A stretch of DNA of 64,000 bases from Bacillus alveayuensis (GCA_030812955.1 JAUSTR010000001.1:620001-684000), one strand, 5' to 3'; shown: positions 28,038-37,183, numbered from the stretch's first letter. Notes: a model not told the origin generated them from the sequence alone. Program-made: numbers and translations.

Positions 28038-28322
28038 GTGTTTAATGAGCTTTTTAATCAAGTTGTGGTCCATCCTCAACTCGTCATCGTAGTTCCAGCA
28101 TTAATGATTCTTGGGTATGCATTAAAACGGACACCATTTATTCAAAATTGGATGATTGTGTGGATTATCATTTTTGCAGGAATTTTAGCGAGTGTTGTCA
28201 CGATCGGCTTTTCTGTAAATGGAATAGCCAATGGCATAATAGCGGGTGGAGCAGCGATCACTTCTTATCAAATGTATAAACAAACAATGGAAGCAACGAA
28301 AAAAAATGGCTCTTCCGATTAG
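28038..28322 (+). CDS. Holin-like small membrane protein
   Basis: 94 residues with three membrane segments and a short charged tail. It resembles the phage holin families common as stand-alone genes in Bacillaceae. GTG start, GGAGGAG upstream. No endolysin or other phage gene is near, so a holin role is not shown. A hairpin overlapping its stop (CTCTTCC / GGAAGAG) followed by T residues ends it. Confidence 0.65.
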   Translation: MFNELFNQVVVHPQLVIVVPALMILGYALKRTPFIQNWMIVWIIIFAGILASVVTIGFSVNGIANGIIAGGAAITSYQMYKQTMEATKKNGSSD

Positions 28323-28336
28323 GAAGAGTATTTTTG
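28311..28336 (+). terminator. Terminator of the holin-like gene
   Basis: CTCTTCC / GGAAGAG stem, loop GATTA, then a T-run; the stop codon lies inside. Confidence 0.75.
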
Positions 28337-28353
28337 ATTTTACTCATTGAGCT

Positions 28354-28590
28354 TTACAACAATTCATATAATTCATTTAATTGATAAACACGTTTATAAT
28401 CACTAGATTTCATCGCATGTTCAATTTCGTACGATAACATATGTTCTAAATAACTCGTTTCAGATTGTGATAATGTGTAAATGAATTGTTTTTCTCCTCC
28501 CAATTGATATTTATGCAACTTTCGATAAATGCTTGAAGCAAGATCATCACGCTCACGTTGACGTGAAAGAATTAGATTGGAGATATACAT
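28354..28590 (-). CDS. csgA: CsgA-like sigma-G-type sporulation protein
   Basis: 78 residues. The C-terminal half (ETSYLEHMLSYEIEHAM, then LNELYELL) matches, as I remember it, the B. subtilis forespore protein CsgA, which has E-S-F-L-x-H and LNEVYELL at the same places. The N-terminus is less sure: the ATG has only a weak ribosome site, and sequence beyond it appears disturbed, so the gene could be truncated at the edge of the debris region. Confidence 0.6.
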   Translation of the reverse strand: MYISNLILSRQRERDDLASSIYRKLHKYQLGGEKQFIYTLSQSETSYLEHMLSYEIEHAMKSSDYKRVYQLNELYELL

Positions 28591-29160
28591 CTTCTCATGT
28601 ACCTAAAGTGTTTGTAAACGAGACAAAAGCACATCTAGGTAAGGCGGTAGAAATTGAATCTTATTGGAAACGTTATACGGTTGCACTGTACAAGCATAAT
28701 CAGAAGTTCATTTTGTTTAGAAATTAATGAATATCGTTGACCAGGATGGTTTAAAACATATATTAGATACAGAGTCTTTTCCGTGAGCACCAAAAATCTG
28801 TTTGCGAAGGATGCAGATTTTTTAATGCAGGATAAGGGAGTGTGCACACTCAGAGAGTTGAGCCTGCGGTATTAAATTTGGCTTATAGAGAGTTAAAAAG
28901 CTGAAGGGCGACTCATAGTCATAGAGAATAGTCCTATCGAAATAGTGCTTCTGCATATGATTATGGCAAACCAGGTGATAAAGCTAAATTGAAAGGTTTA
29001 TCCGTTTATACAACCTTCATCACAAATTTGCACAAAAAAGATGAGTTTTGTGGTTTCCAATTAGAAAAACTTTTATATGATACTGCCCATTTTTTAGAGA
29101 ATTTCTCTCTATAAAAATCAATGGGATATAAAAGTATCAGCTCCTTCATTAATGTTTGAC
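28591..29160. other. Gene-poor region with coding debris
   Basis: No intact gene. One open stretch near 28950-29114 codes for a peptide containing YDYGKPGDKAKLKGLSVYTT and ending in FLENFSL, cut off upstream by frame breaks. It looks like the tail of a lost protein, possibly a transposase, but I cannot name the family. The region sits between the spore genes and the toxin-antitoxin pair. Confidence 0.5.
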
Positions 29161-29162
29161 GA

Positions 29163-29214
29163 GTGATAACATTCGTGTTATCATGATTTTAATCGATAAC
29201 ATGAATGTTATCAC
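29163..29214 (+). promoter_or_regulatory. Twin palindromic operator of the toxin-antitoxin operon
   Basis: Two palindromes, GATAACATTCGTGTTATC and GATAACATGAATGTTATC, whose starts are 30 bp apart (about three helical turns). Together they also form one larger inverted repeat with AGTGATAAC / GTTATCACT ends. They lie 45 bp before the toxin gene. They suit binding by the helix-turn-helix antitoxin. Confidence 0.75.
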
Positions 29215-29258
29215 TTTGAATAGGAAATGAATAATATGTAGAGGGGGAACCGCGACAA

Positions 29259-29618
29259 ATGAAGTTAGAATTCTTTACCGATGGTCGCGGACGTCAACCT
29301 GTTTACGATTGGATTCTTGAAGTACAAAAGCACGATAAGGAAACTTACAGGAAAACAATTATTATGATGAACTACTTAGAAGAAAACGGTCAACTTATTC
29401 ATGCTGGTGTCGTCTCACATAAAGATATTAAGAAATTAACGGGGACAGATGGCATTTGGCAACTTAGAATTAATGACCATAGGGTGTTATTCTTCTATTT
29501 TGAAGGCGACACAATTGTTTTCACTAACGTATTCCCAAAAAAGCAAAACAAAACTCCACGTGTTGAAATTAAGCGTGCAGAACAACGAAAAGAAGAATAT
29601 ATCAATCGTACACAATGA
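29259..29618 (+). CDS. RelE/HigB-type toxin, phage Gp49-like family
   Basis: 119 residues with the pattern of the HigB/Gp49-like mRNA interferases: N-terminal KLEFFTDGRGRQPVYDWI, central KKLTGTDGIWQLRIN and DHRVLFFYFEGDTIV, then a basic C-terminus. Such toxins cut mRNA at the ribosome. GAGGGGG precedes the ATG. The toxin-first order followed by a helix-turn-helix gene is that of higBA. It is probably acquired, going by the surrounding debris. Confidence 0.82.
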   Translation: MKLEFFTDGRGRQPVYDWILEVQKHDKETYRKTIIMMNYLEENGQLIHAGVVSHKDIKKLTGTDGIWQLRINDHRVLFFYFEGDTIVFTNVFPKKQNKTPRVEIKRAEQRKEEYINRTQ

Positions 29619-29728
29619 CGTCTGCGACCGATAAATCGGTCGTAAGAGTAATGCGGGACCTCTAGAGATTCTAATAAATATAATTCTTATGTTGAATGCA
29701 AATTTGCCAAGAAGGAGGGAAAGTTTAA

Positions 29729-30019
29729 ATGAAATCTTTTGACGATCTCCGTAAAGAGTTAATACAACATGATCCGGAAGAGTACTTTCTATTGGATATC
29801 GTAGGTAAATTAATGGCTGCACGTGATCGGAAAAAGTTGTCTCAACGTGATCTTTCAAGAATGACAGGAGTGGCCCAAAAAACAATATCTAGGATTGAAA
29901 ACGGAAAAGATGTACCAGAATTATCAACTCTTCTTAAGCTTGCGCGTGCTTTAGATTTAGAAATAAAAATTGTTGATAAGAATGTAAAAGACGAACATTC
30001 AGCTACAATTATGGTATAA
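29729..30019 (+). CDS. HigA-type antitoxin, XRE helix-turn-helix
   Basis: 96 residues. The N-terminal 35 may contact the toxin. Residues 38-90 are an XRE helix-turn-helix: KLSQRDLSRMTGVAQKTISR and IENGKDVPELSTLLKLARAL. AGGAGGG precedes the ATG. A gap of 110 bp separates it from the toxin, longer than usual, and it holds a palindrome GACCGATAAATCGGTC. It should bind the twin operator upstream of the toxin and neutralise the toxin. Confidence 0.85.
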   Translation: MKSFDDLRKELIQHDPEEYFLLDIVGKLMAARDRKKLSQRDLSRMTGVAQKTISRIENGKDVPELSTLLKLARALDLEIKIVDKNVKDEHSATIMV

Positions 30020-30596
30020 AGATTAATGTTTTAGCACGTTAATTAAATTAAGTAAATTATAAAAGTGTAAATTTTAGATAAGTCCTCTATAGAAAAATAC
30101 ACCATCATATAAAGATATTTAAAATTTATATAAGAAACGATAAGAACAAATGTTCTATTCGTTTTTCTATACGTTTTATATAAGCATACTTGTCTCCCTT
30201 TATTGCGTATAGAACTGCCTTAAAGGTGGTTTTCTCATATAACAGATAATTTTTTAAATCTAAATAAAGTTCATTCTAGATAACAGGAAACGCGTATCTT
30301 GATTATGTAAAAACAGCTGATCTTTACGATCAGCTGTTTTCCATTTCCGTTTATGCGGTTCTGTTAAAGAATGATGTTGATTTTCTAGTGAGGGTCTGTG
30401 ATAAGGTCATTTGTCGCCGTACAAACTTAACATCAATGATGAATAAAGAGCATTTGAATTACTCTATTAACGAGCACATGAAGCGAATCAAAGAATCACT
30501 AGATGGCGAAAAAATTATGCAGTTGTTTCAATTGAGAGCTTAATTCTATTTTTTCATTTTACACATTATAAATAACAATGTTCAAAAAAGTATTCT
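30020..30596. other. Intergenic region with a gene fragment
   Basis: No intact gene. The first 290 bp are AT-rich with nothing I recognise. A strong hairpin (ACAGCTGATC / GATCAGCTGT) ends at 30340. From about 30366 to 30543 an open stretch ends in LDGEKIMQLFQLRA; it has no proper start and looks like the 3' end of a lost gene. With the debris before the toxin gene it brackets the toxin-antitoxin pair. Confidence 0.5.
30309..30342 (+). terminator. Hairpin after the toxin-antitoxin pair
   Basis: AAAACAGCTGATC / GATCAGCTGTTTT with a 5-base loop; suitable as a terminator in both directions. Confidence 0.65.
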
Positions 30597-31073
30597 TTAT
30601 TCTTCAATGAAGATACGTTTTCTTTTTAAAGGGATGGTAATAATTAATTGTTCGTTACGAAATGAAGCATTTAAATCTTCCTCACTTACAGGATATGGGA
30701 GTAAAAAGGTTTTCGAAACATTTCCCATTGTTTTGGCGTAATGTGTCATTTTTTTCTTTTCATCAAACTCCTTTACATCCTCCACATGTTGAATTGAAAC
30801 GGTTAAATATCGCTCGTATAAATCAATCAAAATCTGATCTTTTTTGATCCCAGGTAAATGTCCTTTTATAATAAATTCATTTTCCGTTTCGTAAGAATCG
30901 ATTGATACGTGGGGAAAAGGAAGTGATGATGAAACTATTTTTTCAAAATGCTCAAATAAATTTTTTATCGAAGTGGAATTGAAAAAGTGGTCAATCGATT
31001 CTTGTAAATACTTTAAATTTGAGGGGATATCAGGATATTGTTCTTCATTTGAACTTCCCTTTTTCTCAACCAA
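30597..31073 (-). CDS. Hsp20/alpha-crystallin family protein
   Basis: 158 residues. The alpha-crystallin domain spans about 55-150: VSIDSYETENEFIIKGHLPG, then the I-x-I motif IIITIP-like end (LIITIPLK). The N-terminus is charged. Bacillus has several such proteins, some in the spore (CotM, CotP, GerT), and the neighbouring spore genes allow that role, but the sequence cannot decide. GGAGGAATTTT lies upstream on the minus strand. Confidence 0.8.
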   Translation of the reverse strand: MVEKKGSSNEEQYPDIPSNLKYLQESIDHFFNSTSIKNLFEHFEKIVSSSLPFPHVSIDSYETENEFIIKGHLPGIKKDQILIDLYERYLTVSIQHVEDVKEFDEKKKMTHYAKTMGNVSKTFLLPYPVSEEDLNASFRNEQLIITIPLKRKRIFIEE

Positions 31074-31238
31074 GAAAATTCCTCCTTTTTCATTCGATGA
31101 CTTTTATAACTTGTTCCATAAGGATTTTTCATATTTACTATATGCATGAAGATTTTAAGACGTTAGTATTGCTAAATGATGAAAAATATGTTTTAATGAA
31201 GATATCATCATAAACCGTACGTGTTACTGATTCGATCA

Positions 31239-31290
31239 GGCATGAGTGAAATATCACCCATTAATTTGGGTTATTTCATCATGCCTTTTC
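31239..31290 (+). terminator. Long hairpin before the EIIA gene
   Basis: GGCATGA...CCC / GGGTTATTTCATCATGCC inverted repeat with small mismatches, followed by TTTTCTTTTT. It isolates the EIIA gene from upstream transcription. Confidence 0.65.
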
Positions 31291-31361
31291 TTTTTGATAT
31301 AAAAATAAAACGGTTGTGGAAAAGAAAAAATAAGTGATAAAAACATGGGAGGGAATCGAAT

Positions 31362-31874
31362 ATGTTTAAAAAACTATTTGGATTCAAAAAAGGAGAAAAA
31401 AAGGAAGCGGCAAAGGAAGAAGCCGTATATGCACCACTTTCAGGGAAATTAATTCATTTAGAAGATGTTCCAGACCCAGTCTTTTCACAAAAAATGATGG
31501 GAGATGGAGTCGCGATTGAACCGAAAGAAGGGGTTGTTGTCTCACCAGTAGAAGGTGAAATCATTCAATTATTCCATACGAAGCATGCCGTTGGAATACG
31601 TTCGCAAACAGGTGCGGAAATTTTAATTCATATCGGTCTTGAAACGGTTAATATGAACGGTGAAGGCTTTGAGGCTCATGCCAAAGAAGGAGATCGAGTA
31701 AAAGTTGGGGATCCATTAATTACATGTGATTTAACCCTTATTAAAGAAAAAGCAGCAAGCACGATTACACCGATAATTGTTACAAACGGTGATGCGTTCG
31801 AAACATTATTAATGGAAGCACCTTCAGAAGTCGAAAGAGGGACAGCAAAAGTATTTGACATAAAAGTGAAGTAA
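31362..31874 (+). CDS. ypqE: PTS glucose-type EIIA component
   Basis: 170 residues. The domain runs from about 22 to 160. The phosphoryl site is [10 protein letters not shown] and [15 protein letters not shown] with its active-site histidines. It is a free-standing EIIA-Glc, as YpqE of B. subtilis, and can pass phosphate from HPr to partner EIIBC permeases. A Lys/Glu-rich N-terminal 20 residues precede the domain. Confidence 0.92.
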   Translation: MFKKLFGFKKGEKKEAAKEEAVYAPLSGKLIHLEDVPDPVFSQKMMGDGVAIEPKEGVVVSPVEGEIIQLFHTKHAVGIRSQTGAEILIHIGLETVNMNGEGFEAHAKEGDRVKVGDPLITCDLTLIKEKAASTITPIIVTNGDAFETLLMEAPSEVERGTAKVFDIKVK

Positions 31875-31881
31875 GAATCAA

Positions 31882-31920
31882 TAGCAGGTCTATATTTATA
31901 GGTCTGCTTATTTTTTTCAC
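31882..31920 (+). terminator. Terminator of the EIIA gene
   Basis: AGCAGGTCTAT / ATAGGTCTGCT-like hairpin followed by TTATTTTTTT. Confidence 0.7.
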
Positions 31921-32016
31921 CGAAACGGTTATATATTTTTTCAAGGAGTTTTTACTCTTTCATTACGAACGTCTATTCGCTAAAATAGGAAGAAGAAGTT
32001 ATGAGGAGGATCTTCC

Positions 32017-34305
32017 ATGTTTAAACGAAAAACGATTAGCGAAGTCATCGAAATTCTTAAAGAGGATGAACGCTTTCAAAATCAAATCGTTCATTGGTAT
32101 ACGATACCTGAAAAAGAAGCGAAAACGGTCCCGTTCTCTGAAACGCTTCATCCGAAATTAAAGGCTGCTCTACAAAATAGAGGAATTCATGAACTATATA
32201 CACATCAAAAAACCGCTTTTGATCTTGCTTATCAAGGGGGCAGCTTTGTAGCTGTAACACCAACAGCTTCGGGGAAAACGCTATGCTATAATTTGCCAGT
32301 GCTGCAAAAAATATTAGAAGAACCGAATGCACGTGCATTATATATATTTCCTACAAAAGCATTAGCACAAGATCAAAAAGCGGAGTTAAATGAGCTTATT
32401 GCGGAAATGGGAGAGCTTCCAATCCATTCCTATACATATGATGGCGACACTTCAGCAGTTGTACGTCAAAAAGTGAGAAAAGCAGGACATATTGTGATCA
32501 CAAATCCAGATATGCTTCACTCCGCGATTTTACCTCATCATACGAAATGGGTCTCATTATTTGAACATTTAAAGTATGTTGTTTTGGATGAATTGCATAT
32601 ATATAGGGGGGTTTTCGGAAGTCATGTTGCCAATGTCATACGACGTCTAAAAAGAATTTGTCGCTTTTACGGCAGTGAACCGCAATTCATATGCACTTCG
32701 GCAACGATATCTAATCCAAAGGAATTAGCGGAAAAATTAACAGGGACATCTATGCATCTAGTTCAAGATAACGGGGCACCTAGTAGTCGGAAGCATTTTA
32801 TTTTTTATAACCCCCCAGTTGTTAATAAACCTTTAAACATTCGAAAAAGCGCCACCCTTGAAGTAAAGGAAATTGCCAAGGAATTTTTGCTGCATGATAT
32901 TCAAACGATCGTGTTTGCCAAAAGCCGTGTACGTGTTGAAATCATCTTAACGTATTTGCAAGAACTTCTGAAAAAACAATTAGGAACAAAAACCATTCAA
33001 GGATATCGCGGCGGTTATTTGCCAAAACAACGTAGAGAAATTGAAAAAGGTTTGCGGGAAGGAAAAATAAAAGGCGTTGTTAGTACAAATGCCCTTGAGC
33101 TTGGCGTCGATATCGGTCAATTAGAAGTTTGTATCATGACTGGATATCCCGGTACGATTGCGAGTGCTTGGCAGCAGGCAGGAAGGGCTGGAAGGAGAAA
33201 AGGAGAAGCGGCCATTATCATCGTTGCTAGCTCAAGTCCATTAGATCAGTATATCATGCAGCATCCAGAATATTTGTTTAAACAAAATCCAGAAACGGCG
33301 ATGATAAATCCTGATAATTTAATTGTGTTAGTAGATCATGTAAAATGCGCTGCATTCGAGCTTCCATTTCAGGATGGAGAAACATTTGACGGCGTTCAAG
33401 TGAAAGAAATATTAGATTTCCTGACAGAGGAGCAAGTCCTTTATTATCATCAACAAAAATGGCATTGGATGAACGATTCGTTTCCAGCCCACAACATATC
33501 CTTGCGCTCAGCTTCACAAGAAAATGTTGTGATTATTGATCAAACAGTTGCTCAATCTGTTAAGGTAATTGGCGAAATGGATCGCTTTAGTGCTTTGACA
33601 TTACTACATGAAGAAGCGATCTATTTACATCAAGGAGTCCAATATCAAGTTGAAAAGCTTGATTGGGAAGAAAAAAAGGCATATGTTAGGGAAGTAAAAG
33701 TAAATTATTTTACAGATGCGAATTTAGCCGTTGAATTAAAAGTGCTAGAAATGGATCAAGAAGCTTATTTTGAAACGATTGAAGTCGGTTATGGAGATGT
33801 TATGGTTTTAGCAAAAGCAACGATCTTTAAAAAAATAAAATTTGACACACATGAAAATATCGGTTCTGGTCCAATTCATTTGCCAGAAGAAGAACTGCAT
33901 ACAACAGCCTGTTGGGTAAGTTTAACGGAAAAATTTTCGAGTAAGACAAATCAGAAGGATCTAGAGAACATACTATTTGGCATCTCTTATGCTCTTCGGT
34001 ATGTTGCCTCAATTCATGTCATGTGTGATCCTAGCGATTTACACGTCGTCCCACAAATGAAAGCAATACACAATGAAAAACCAACGATCTTTTTATATGA
34101 CCGTTACCCTGGTGGTGTAGGGTTATCGAAAAAGGTTTTTGAACATATGCATCAAATATTCAATGAAACCGTTTCGTTTGTAAACAGCTGCCGATGCCAA
34201 GAAGGCTGCCCATCTTGTATTGGAACGGACATTCAAGCTCCTTTCATAAAAGAGAAAACAATACAAGTATTAAAGCAATTAAGTGAGGCGGTTTCATGTC
34301 AATAG
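32017..34305 (+). CDS. mrfA: DNA repair helicase MrfA
   Basis: 762 residues (YprA). Superfamily 2 motifs: Walker A PTASGKTLCYNLP, DELH in VLDELHIYRGVFG, SAT in CTSATISNP, and QAGRAGRRKGEAA. A C-terminal DUF1998 domain has the Zn-binding cysteines CRCQEGCPSC. In B. subtilis MrfA works with MrfB in mitomycin C adduct repair. mrfB overlaps its end. GAGGAGG precedes the ATG. Confidence 0.94.
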   Translation: MFKRKTISEVIEILKEDERFQNQIVHWYTIPEKEAKTVPFSETLHPKLKAALQNRGIHELYTHQKTAFDLAYQGGSFVAVTPTASGKTLCYNLPVLQKILEEPNARALYIFPTKALAQDQKAELNELIAEMGELPIHSYTYDGDTSAVVRQKVRKAGHIVITNPDMLHSAILPHHTKWVSLFEHLKYVVLDELHIYRGVFGSHVANVIRRLKRICRFYGSEPQFICTSATISNPKELAEKLTGTSMHLVQDNGAPSSRKHFIFYNPPVVNKPLNIRKSATLEVKEIAKEFLLHDIQTIVFAKSRVRVEIILTYLQELLKKQLGTKTIQGYRGGYLPKQRREIEKGLREGKIKGVVSTNALELGVDIGQLEVCIMTGYPGTIASAWQQAGRAGRRKGEAAIIIVASSSPLDQYIMQHPEYLFKQNPETAMINPDNLIVLVDHVKCAAFELPFQDGETFDGVQVKEILDFLTEEQVLYYHQQKWHWMNDSFPAHNISLRSASQENVVIIDQTVAQSVKVIGEMDRFSALTLLHEEAIYLHQGVQYQVEKLDWEEKKAYVREVKVNYFTDANLAVELKVLEMDQEAYFETIEVGYGDVMVLAKATIFKKIKFDTHENIGSGPIHLPEEELHTTACWVSLTEKFSSKTNQKDLENILFGISYALRYVASIHVMCDPSDLHVVPQMKAIHNEKPTIFLYDRYPGGVGLSKKVFEHMHQIFNETVSFVNSCRCQEGCPSCIGTDIQAPFIKEKTIQVLKQLSEAVSCQ

Positions 34306-35567
34306 CGAACAAATTGAAGCGTTTGAAAAGACATCTCGTTCATTCGAAAGAAGAGCAGGAATTGAACAACGTCAGTCAACAGGTAAAAAGCGAAGAAAGT
34401 GCGGTTCCTTATATAGAGGAATGGAAATCCTTTCAAGCAAGCCCATTTTATTTTGATGGACAATATTGTATCGTACGAGAGGTTGAATATCCGCTAACTT
34501 TTCAACATGGGCGTTATCGGCTCGGTGAATTAATAAATGTTGTTCAAGCATGGAATGAACAACAGCTTGAGCACCCATTATCGTCTAAGGGGCATCAGCC
34601 GTTTGAACTTTTCTTTTTTGATACGGAAACGACAGGATTAAAAGGTGGAGCAGGAAATGTGATCTTTTTGTTAGGACATGCACGTATTTTAGATGAAAAA
34701 GTCGTTATAAAACAGCATTTCTTACCGGCTCCTGGACACGAAGTAGCTTTATACCAAAGCTTTTTAAGCGAAGTCAATATTCAAACATTAGTAACATATA
34801 ATGGAAAAGCTTTTGATTGGCCTCAAGTAAAGACAAGGCATATGTTTATTCGCAACCAGGTACCGAAGCTACCGGCATTCGGACACTTTGATTTATATCA
34901 TGCGTCTAGACGTTTATGGAAAGAGGAGCTTGATGCGGTCAAATTAGCTGTAGTGGAAAAAGAAATGCTTGAAATCAATAGAGAACGGGACATTCCTGGT
35001 TATTTAGCACCGATTGTTTATTTTCATTTTTTGCAAAATCCACATCCTGATGTCGTCCGTGGAATATTTGAGCATAATGAAAAAGATGTTCTCTCATTAA
35101 TTACGTTATATATCCATCTTTCCAAGCTAATATTAAATGCTTCTGAATATCCAAAAGAGTCATTTGAAATTGCCAAATGGTTGAAAGCAACAGGTAATGA
35201 AAAAGCAGCTTTTAAGCTGTTCTCGAACATTTCAATAAATGGTTCTAAACATGAATGGAAGGCAAAATATGAGCTTTCTTTTTTGCTCAAACAACAAGGA
35301 GATCTGAAAAAAGCGGTTTTATTATGGGAAGAGATCATACGTGGGCCGAATGATTTATTAAAATTGGATGCTCATATTGAATTAGCGAAGTATTATGAGC
35401 ATATTAAAAAAAATTTGCCATTTGCATTAAAACAAACGAATGATGCCTTGCATCTTTTAACAAACGATCGTCTACAAGACAGTAAGAAGAAAGAAAAATA
35501 TGTAAAGGAATTATCAAAAAGGAAACAGCGTCTACTTCAAAAATTAAAGAATCAGTCTCAACAGTAA
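34296..35567 (+). CDS. mrfB: DNA repair exonuclease MrfB
   Basis: 423 residues (YprB). A DnaQ-like DEDDy exonuclease domain starts near residue 105: FFFDTETTGLKGGAGN, then TYNGKAFDWP and the HNEKDVLSL motif. A TPR-like helical C-terminus follows (about 290-420). It overlaps mrfA by 10 bp, so translation is coupled. The stop lies in a perfect 12-bp hairpin terminator. Confidence 0.93.
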   Translation: MSIANKLKRLKRHLVHSKEEQELNNVSQQVKSEESAVPYIEEWKSFQASPFYFDGQYCIVREVEYPLTFQHGRYRLGELINVVQAWNEQQLEHPLSSKGHQPFELFFFDTETTGLKGGAGNVIFLLGHARILDEKVVIKQHFLPAPGHEVALYQSFLSEVNIQTLVTYNGKAFDWPQVKTRHMFIRNQVPKLPAFGHFDLYHASRRLWKEELDAVKLAVVEKEMLEINRERDIPGYLAPIVYFHFLQNPHPDVVRGIFEHNEKDVLSLITLYIHLSKLILNASEYPKESFEIAKWLKATGNEKAAFKLFSNISINGSKHEWKAKYELSFLLKQQGDLKKAVLLWEEIIRGPNDLLKLDAHIELAKYYEHIKKNLPFALKQTNDALHLLTNDRLQDSKKKEKYVKELSKRKQRLLQKLKNQSQQ

Positions 35568-35590
35568 GCTTTACTGTTGAGATTTGTTCA
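35556..35590 (+). terminator. Terminator of mrfAB
   Basis: TCTCAACAGTAA / TTACTGTTGAGA perfect stem around GC, then TTTG; the mrfB stop codon is in the stem. Confidence 0.8.
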
Positions 35591-35728
35591 TTTTCTAGAG
35601 AAAAATAATATCTAAATTTTGGATAATAAGCGATGTTATGAAAAACGAAAAATTAGAATGACAAAAAACGACAGACATTATAAAATAAAGTTTGTGTGAA
35701 AAAATGATCAATAGGAGTAGGATGGAGA

Positions 35729-35824
35729 ATGTACAAAGGAATATTTTACTTATTTTTTATTGTATTGCTTATTACGGTTTTCATTTTTACGAACTTTAAA
35801 CAATCACTATATGCCTTTCTTTAA
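35729..35824 (+). CDS. 31-residue membrane peptide
   Basis: Small frame with one strongly hydrophobic helix (GIFYLFFIVLLITVFIFTNF) and a short tail. GGAG stands five bases before the ATG. It lies alone between mrfB and cotD, with no known relative that I can name. Single-helix peptides of this type are common in Bacillus and some are sporulation-linked. Coding is likely but not proven. Confidence 0.5.
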   Translation: MYKGIFYLFFIVLLITVFIFTNFKQSLYAFL

Positions 35825-35911
35825 AATTAGGTAAATATATTAGTACATGTACACCCTTTTCTTCATAGCCTATTAGTGTAAGGCAGAAATTGAAGGAAAG
35901 GAGTTTTTACC

Positions 35912-36139
35912 TTGCATTGTAGACCGAATATGATGGCACCAATTGTACATCCAACAAAATGTTGTGTGAACCACACATATTCAACAACTATTGTTCCTCA
36001 TATTCATCCAACGCATACGACAAACGTCAATCATCATTTGTATAAACATTTACATTATTATCCACAAACTCAATCTGTAGCTCAACAAACTTACCATCAA
36101 CATTACAATTGCATGGGCCCAGGCCCAATGTATCGTTAA
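35912..36139 (+). CDS. cotD: Spore coat protein CotD
   Basis: 75 residues, starting at TTG after AAAGGAG. It is rich in His, with the CotD landmarks CRPNMMAPIVHPTKCCVNH and VPHIHPTHTTNVNHH. CotD is an inner-coat protein of the spore. The order mrfB-cotD-gpsB matches B. subtilis, but ypsA, which normally stands just before gpsB, is missing. Confidence 0.93.
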   Translation: MHCRPNMMAPIVHPTKCCVNHTYSTTIVPHIHPTHTTNVNHHLYKHLHYYPQTQSVAQQTYHQHYNCMGPGPMYR

Positions 36140-36150
36140 AAGGATTGGAC

Positions 36151-36187
36151 AGGGGGAGCTGATTTCAAACAGCCCCTCTTTTTAAGG
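36151..36187 (+). terminator. Terminator of cotD
   Basis: GGGG...CCCC hairpin with inner AGCTG / CAGC pairing, followed by TCTTTTT. Confidence 0.65.
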
Positions 36188-36299
36188 TTGAGAAAAGAAA
36201 ACGGAACAGCTGACTCTTCTTTAAGAATAAATTGACATTAATCAAGAAGTTTGAAAAAATAATATTTAGATATTTCTCATGGTAATGAGGTGAAATAAT

Positions 36300-36599
36300 G
36301 TGATTTCAGATAAATTAAAACTGACAGCAAAAGAAATATTAGAAAAAGAGTTTAAAACATCTTTGCGTGGATATAATCAGGAAGAAGTTGACAAGTTTTT
36401 AGATATGATTATTAAAGACTATGAAACATTTCATCAAGAAATCGAAGAGCTGCAAAAAGAAAATTTACGTTTAAAGAAACAACTAGAAGATGCTTATAAA
36501 AAACAAAATCAAACTCAAGTGAATACAACGAATTTTGATATATTAAAACGATTATCAAATTTAGAAAAACATGTTTTTGGCAGCAAATTGTATGAATAA
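36300..36599 (+). CDS. gpsB: Cell division adaptor GpsB
   Basis: 99 residues. The DivIVA-type N-terminal domain ([20 protein letters not shown]) binds PBP1 and the membrane; a coiled coil (about 45-70) and a C-terminal trimerisation helix follow. It helps move PonA between septum and side wall. Start at GTG after GAGGTG; the overlapping ATG runs into a stop at once. Confidence 0.94.
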   Translation: MISDKLKLTAKEILEKEFKTSLRGYNQEEVDKFLDMIIKDYETFHQEIEELQKENLRLKKQLEDAYKKQNQTQVNTTNFDILKRLSNLEKHVFGSKLYE

Positions 36600-36615
36600 T
36601 GACAGAAAATGACAC

Positions 36616-36644
36616 TTGAAAGAGATGTTTGTTTTGATTATACT
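36616..36644 (+). promoter_or_regulatory. Sigma-A promoter of rnpB
   Basis: TTGAAA, 17-bp spacer, TATACT, ending about 10 bp before the RNA. Confidence 0.85.
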
Positions 36645-36654
36645 ACATAATGCA

Positions 36655-37065
36655 GATTCAATAACGTTCGGGTAATCGCTGCAAGCTTGAGGCTTGTAGA
36701 GGAAAGTCCATGCTCGCACGGTGCTGAGATGCCCGTAGTGATCGTGCCTAGCGAAACCATAAGCTAGGGCAGCTGTTTATCAGCTGACGGCGGAGAACAT
36801 GCCTAAGTCCTTAAGGATATGGCATAAGTATCCTGAAAGTGCCACAGTGACGTAGTCTTGTGAGAAATCACAAGAGTGGAACGCGGTAAACCCCACGAGC
36901 GAGAAACCCAAATGATGGTAGGGGCACCTTCTCTGAGGAAATGAACGAGGAGAAGGACAGAAGTTTTGGCTTCTGTAGATAGATGATTACCACCGAAGTA
37001 CGAGGTGCAATTCCGTTTGCAGTACAACGGTACAAAACATGGCTTACAGAACGTTATTGGACGGA
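36655..37065 (+). ncRNA. rnpB: RNase P RNA, B type
   Basis: About 400 nt. The conserved blocks of Bacillus RNase P RNA are in order: AACGTTCGGGTAATCGCTGC, GAGGAAAGTCCATGCTCGC, AGTGCCACAGTGACG, GTGGAACGCGGTAAACCCC, CGAGCGAGAAACCCAAA and GTACGAGGTG, ending with ACATGGCTTACAGAACGTTA. It is the catalytic subunit that matures tRNA 5' ends. The AACGTT start pairs with AACGTT near the end (P1). Confidence 0.97.
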
Positions 37066-37087
37066 AACTGCATATGTTTATACAAGT

Positions 37088-37116
37088 TGACTCTCCTAAT
37101 AAAAGGAGAGTTTTTT
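37088..37116 (+). terminator. Terminator of rnpB
   Basis: ACTCTCCT / AGGAGAGT hairpin followed by six T. Confidence 0.85.
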
Positions 37117-37183
37117 CATGGTGAAAAGGACATGGATTGTTCTTCCATTTGTTTATTAGAAGGATAAAAGATAGGGTGAAAAT

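Noticed and set aside
28533..28727. 64-residue plus-strand frame opposite the CsgA-like gene
   Set aside because: It overlaps the start of a recognisable gene on the other strand and has no ribosome site; probably debris.
28950..29114. Named insertion sequence
   Set aside because: The peptide fragment could be a transposase remnant, but no DDE or other catalytic motif or terminal repeats can be seen, so I do not name an IS.
29240..29262. T-box-like GGGGAACCGCG before the toxin gene
   Set aside because: It resembles the T-box antiterminator core, but there is no specifier stem, no terminator pair and no amino acid gene; it is the ribosome binding site of the toxin.
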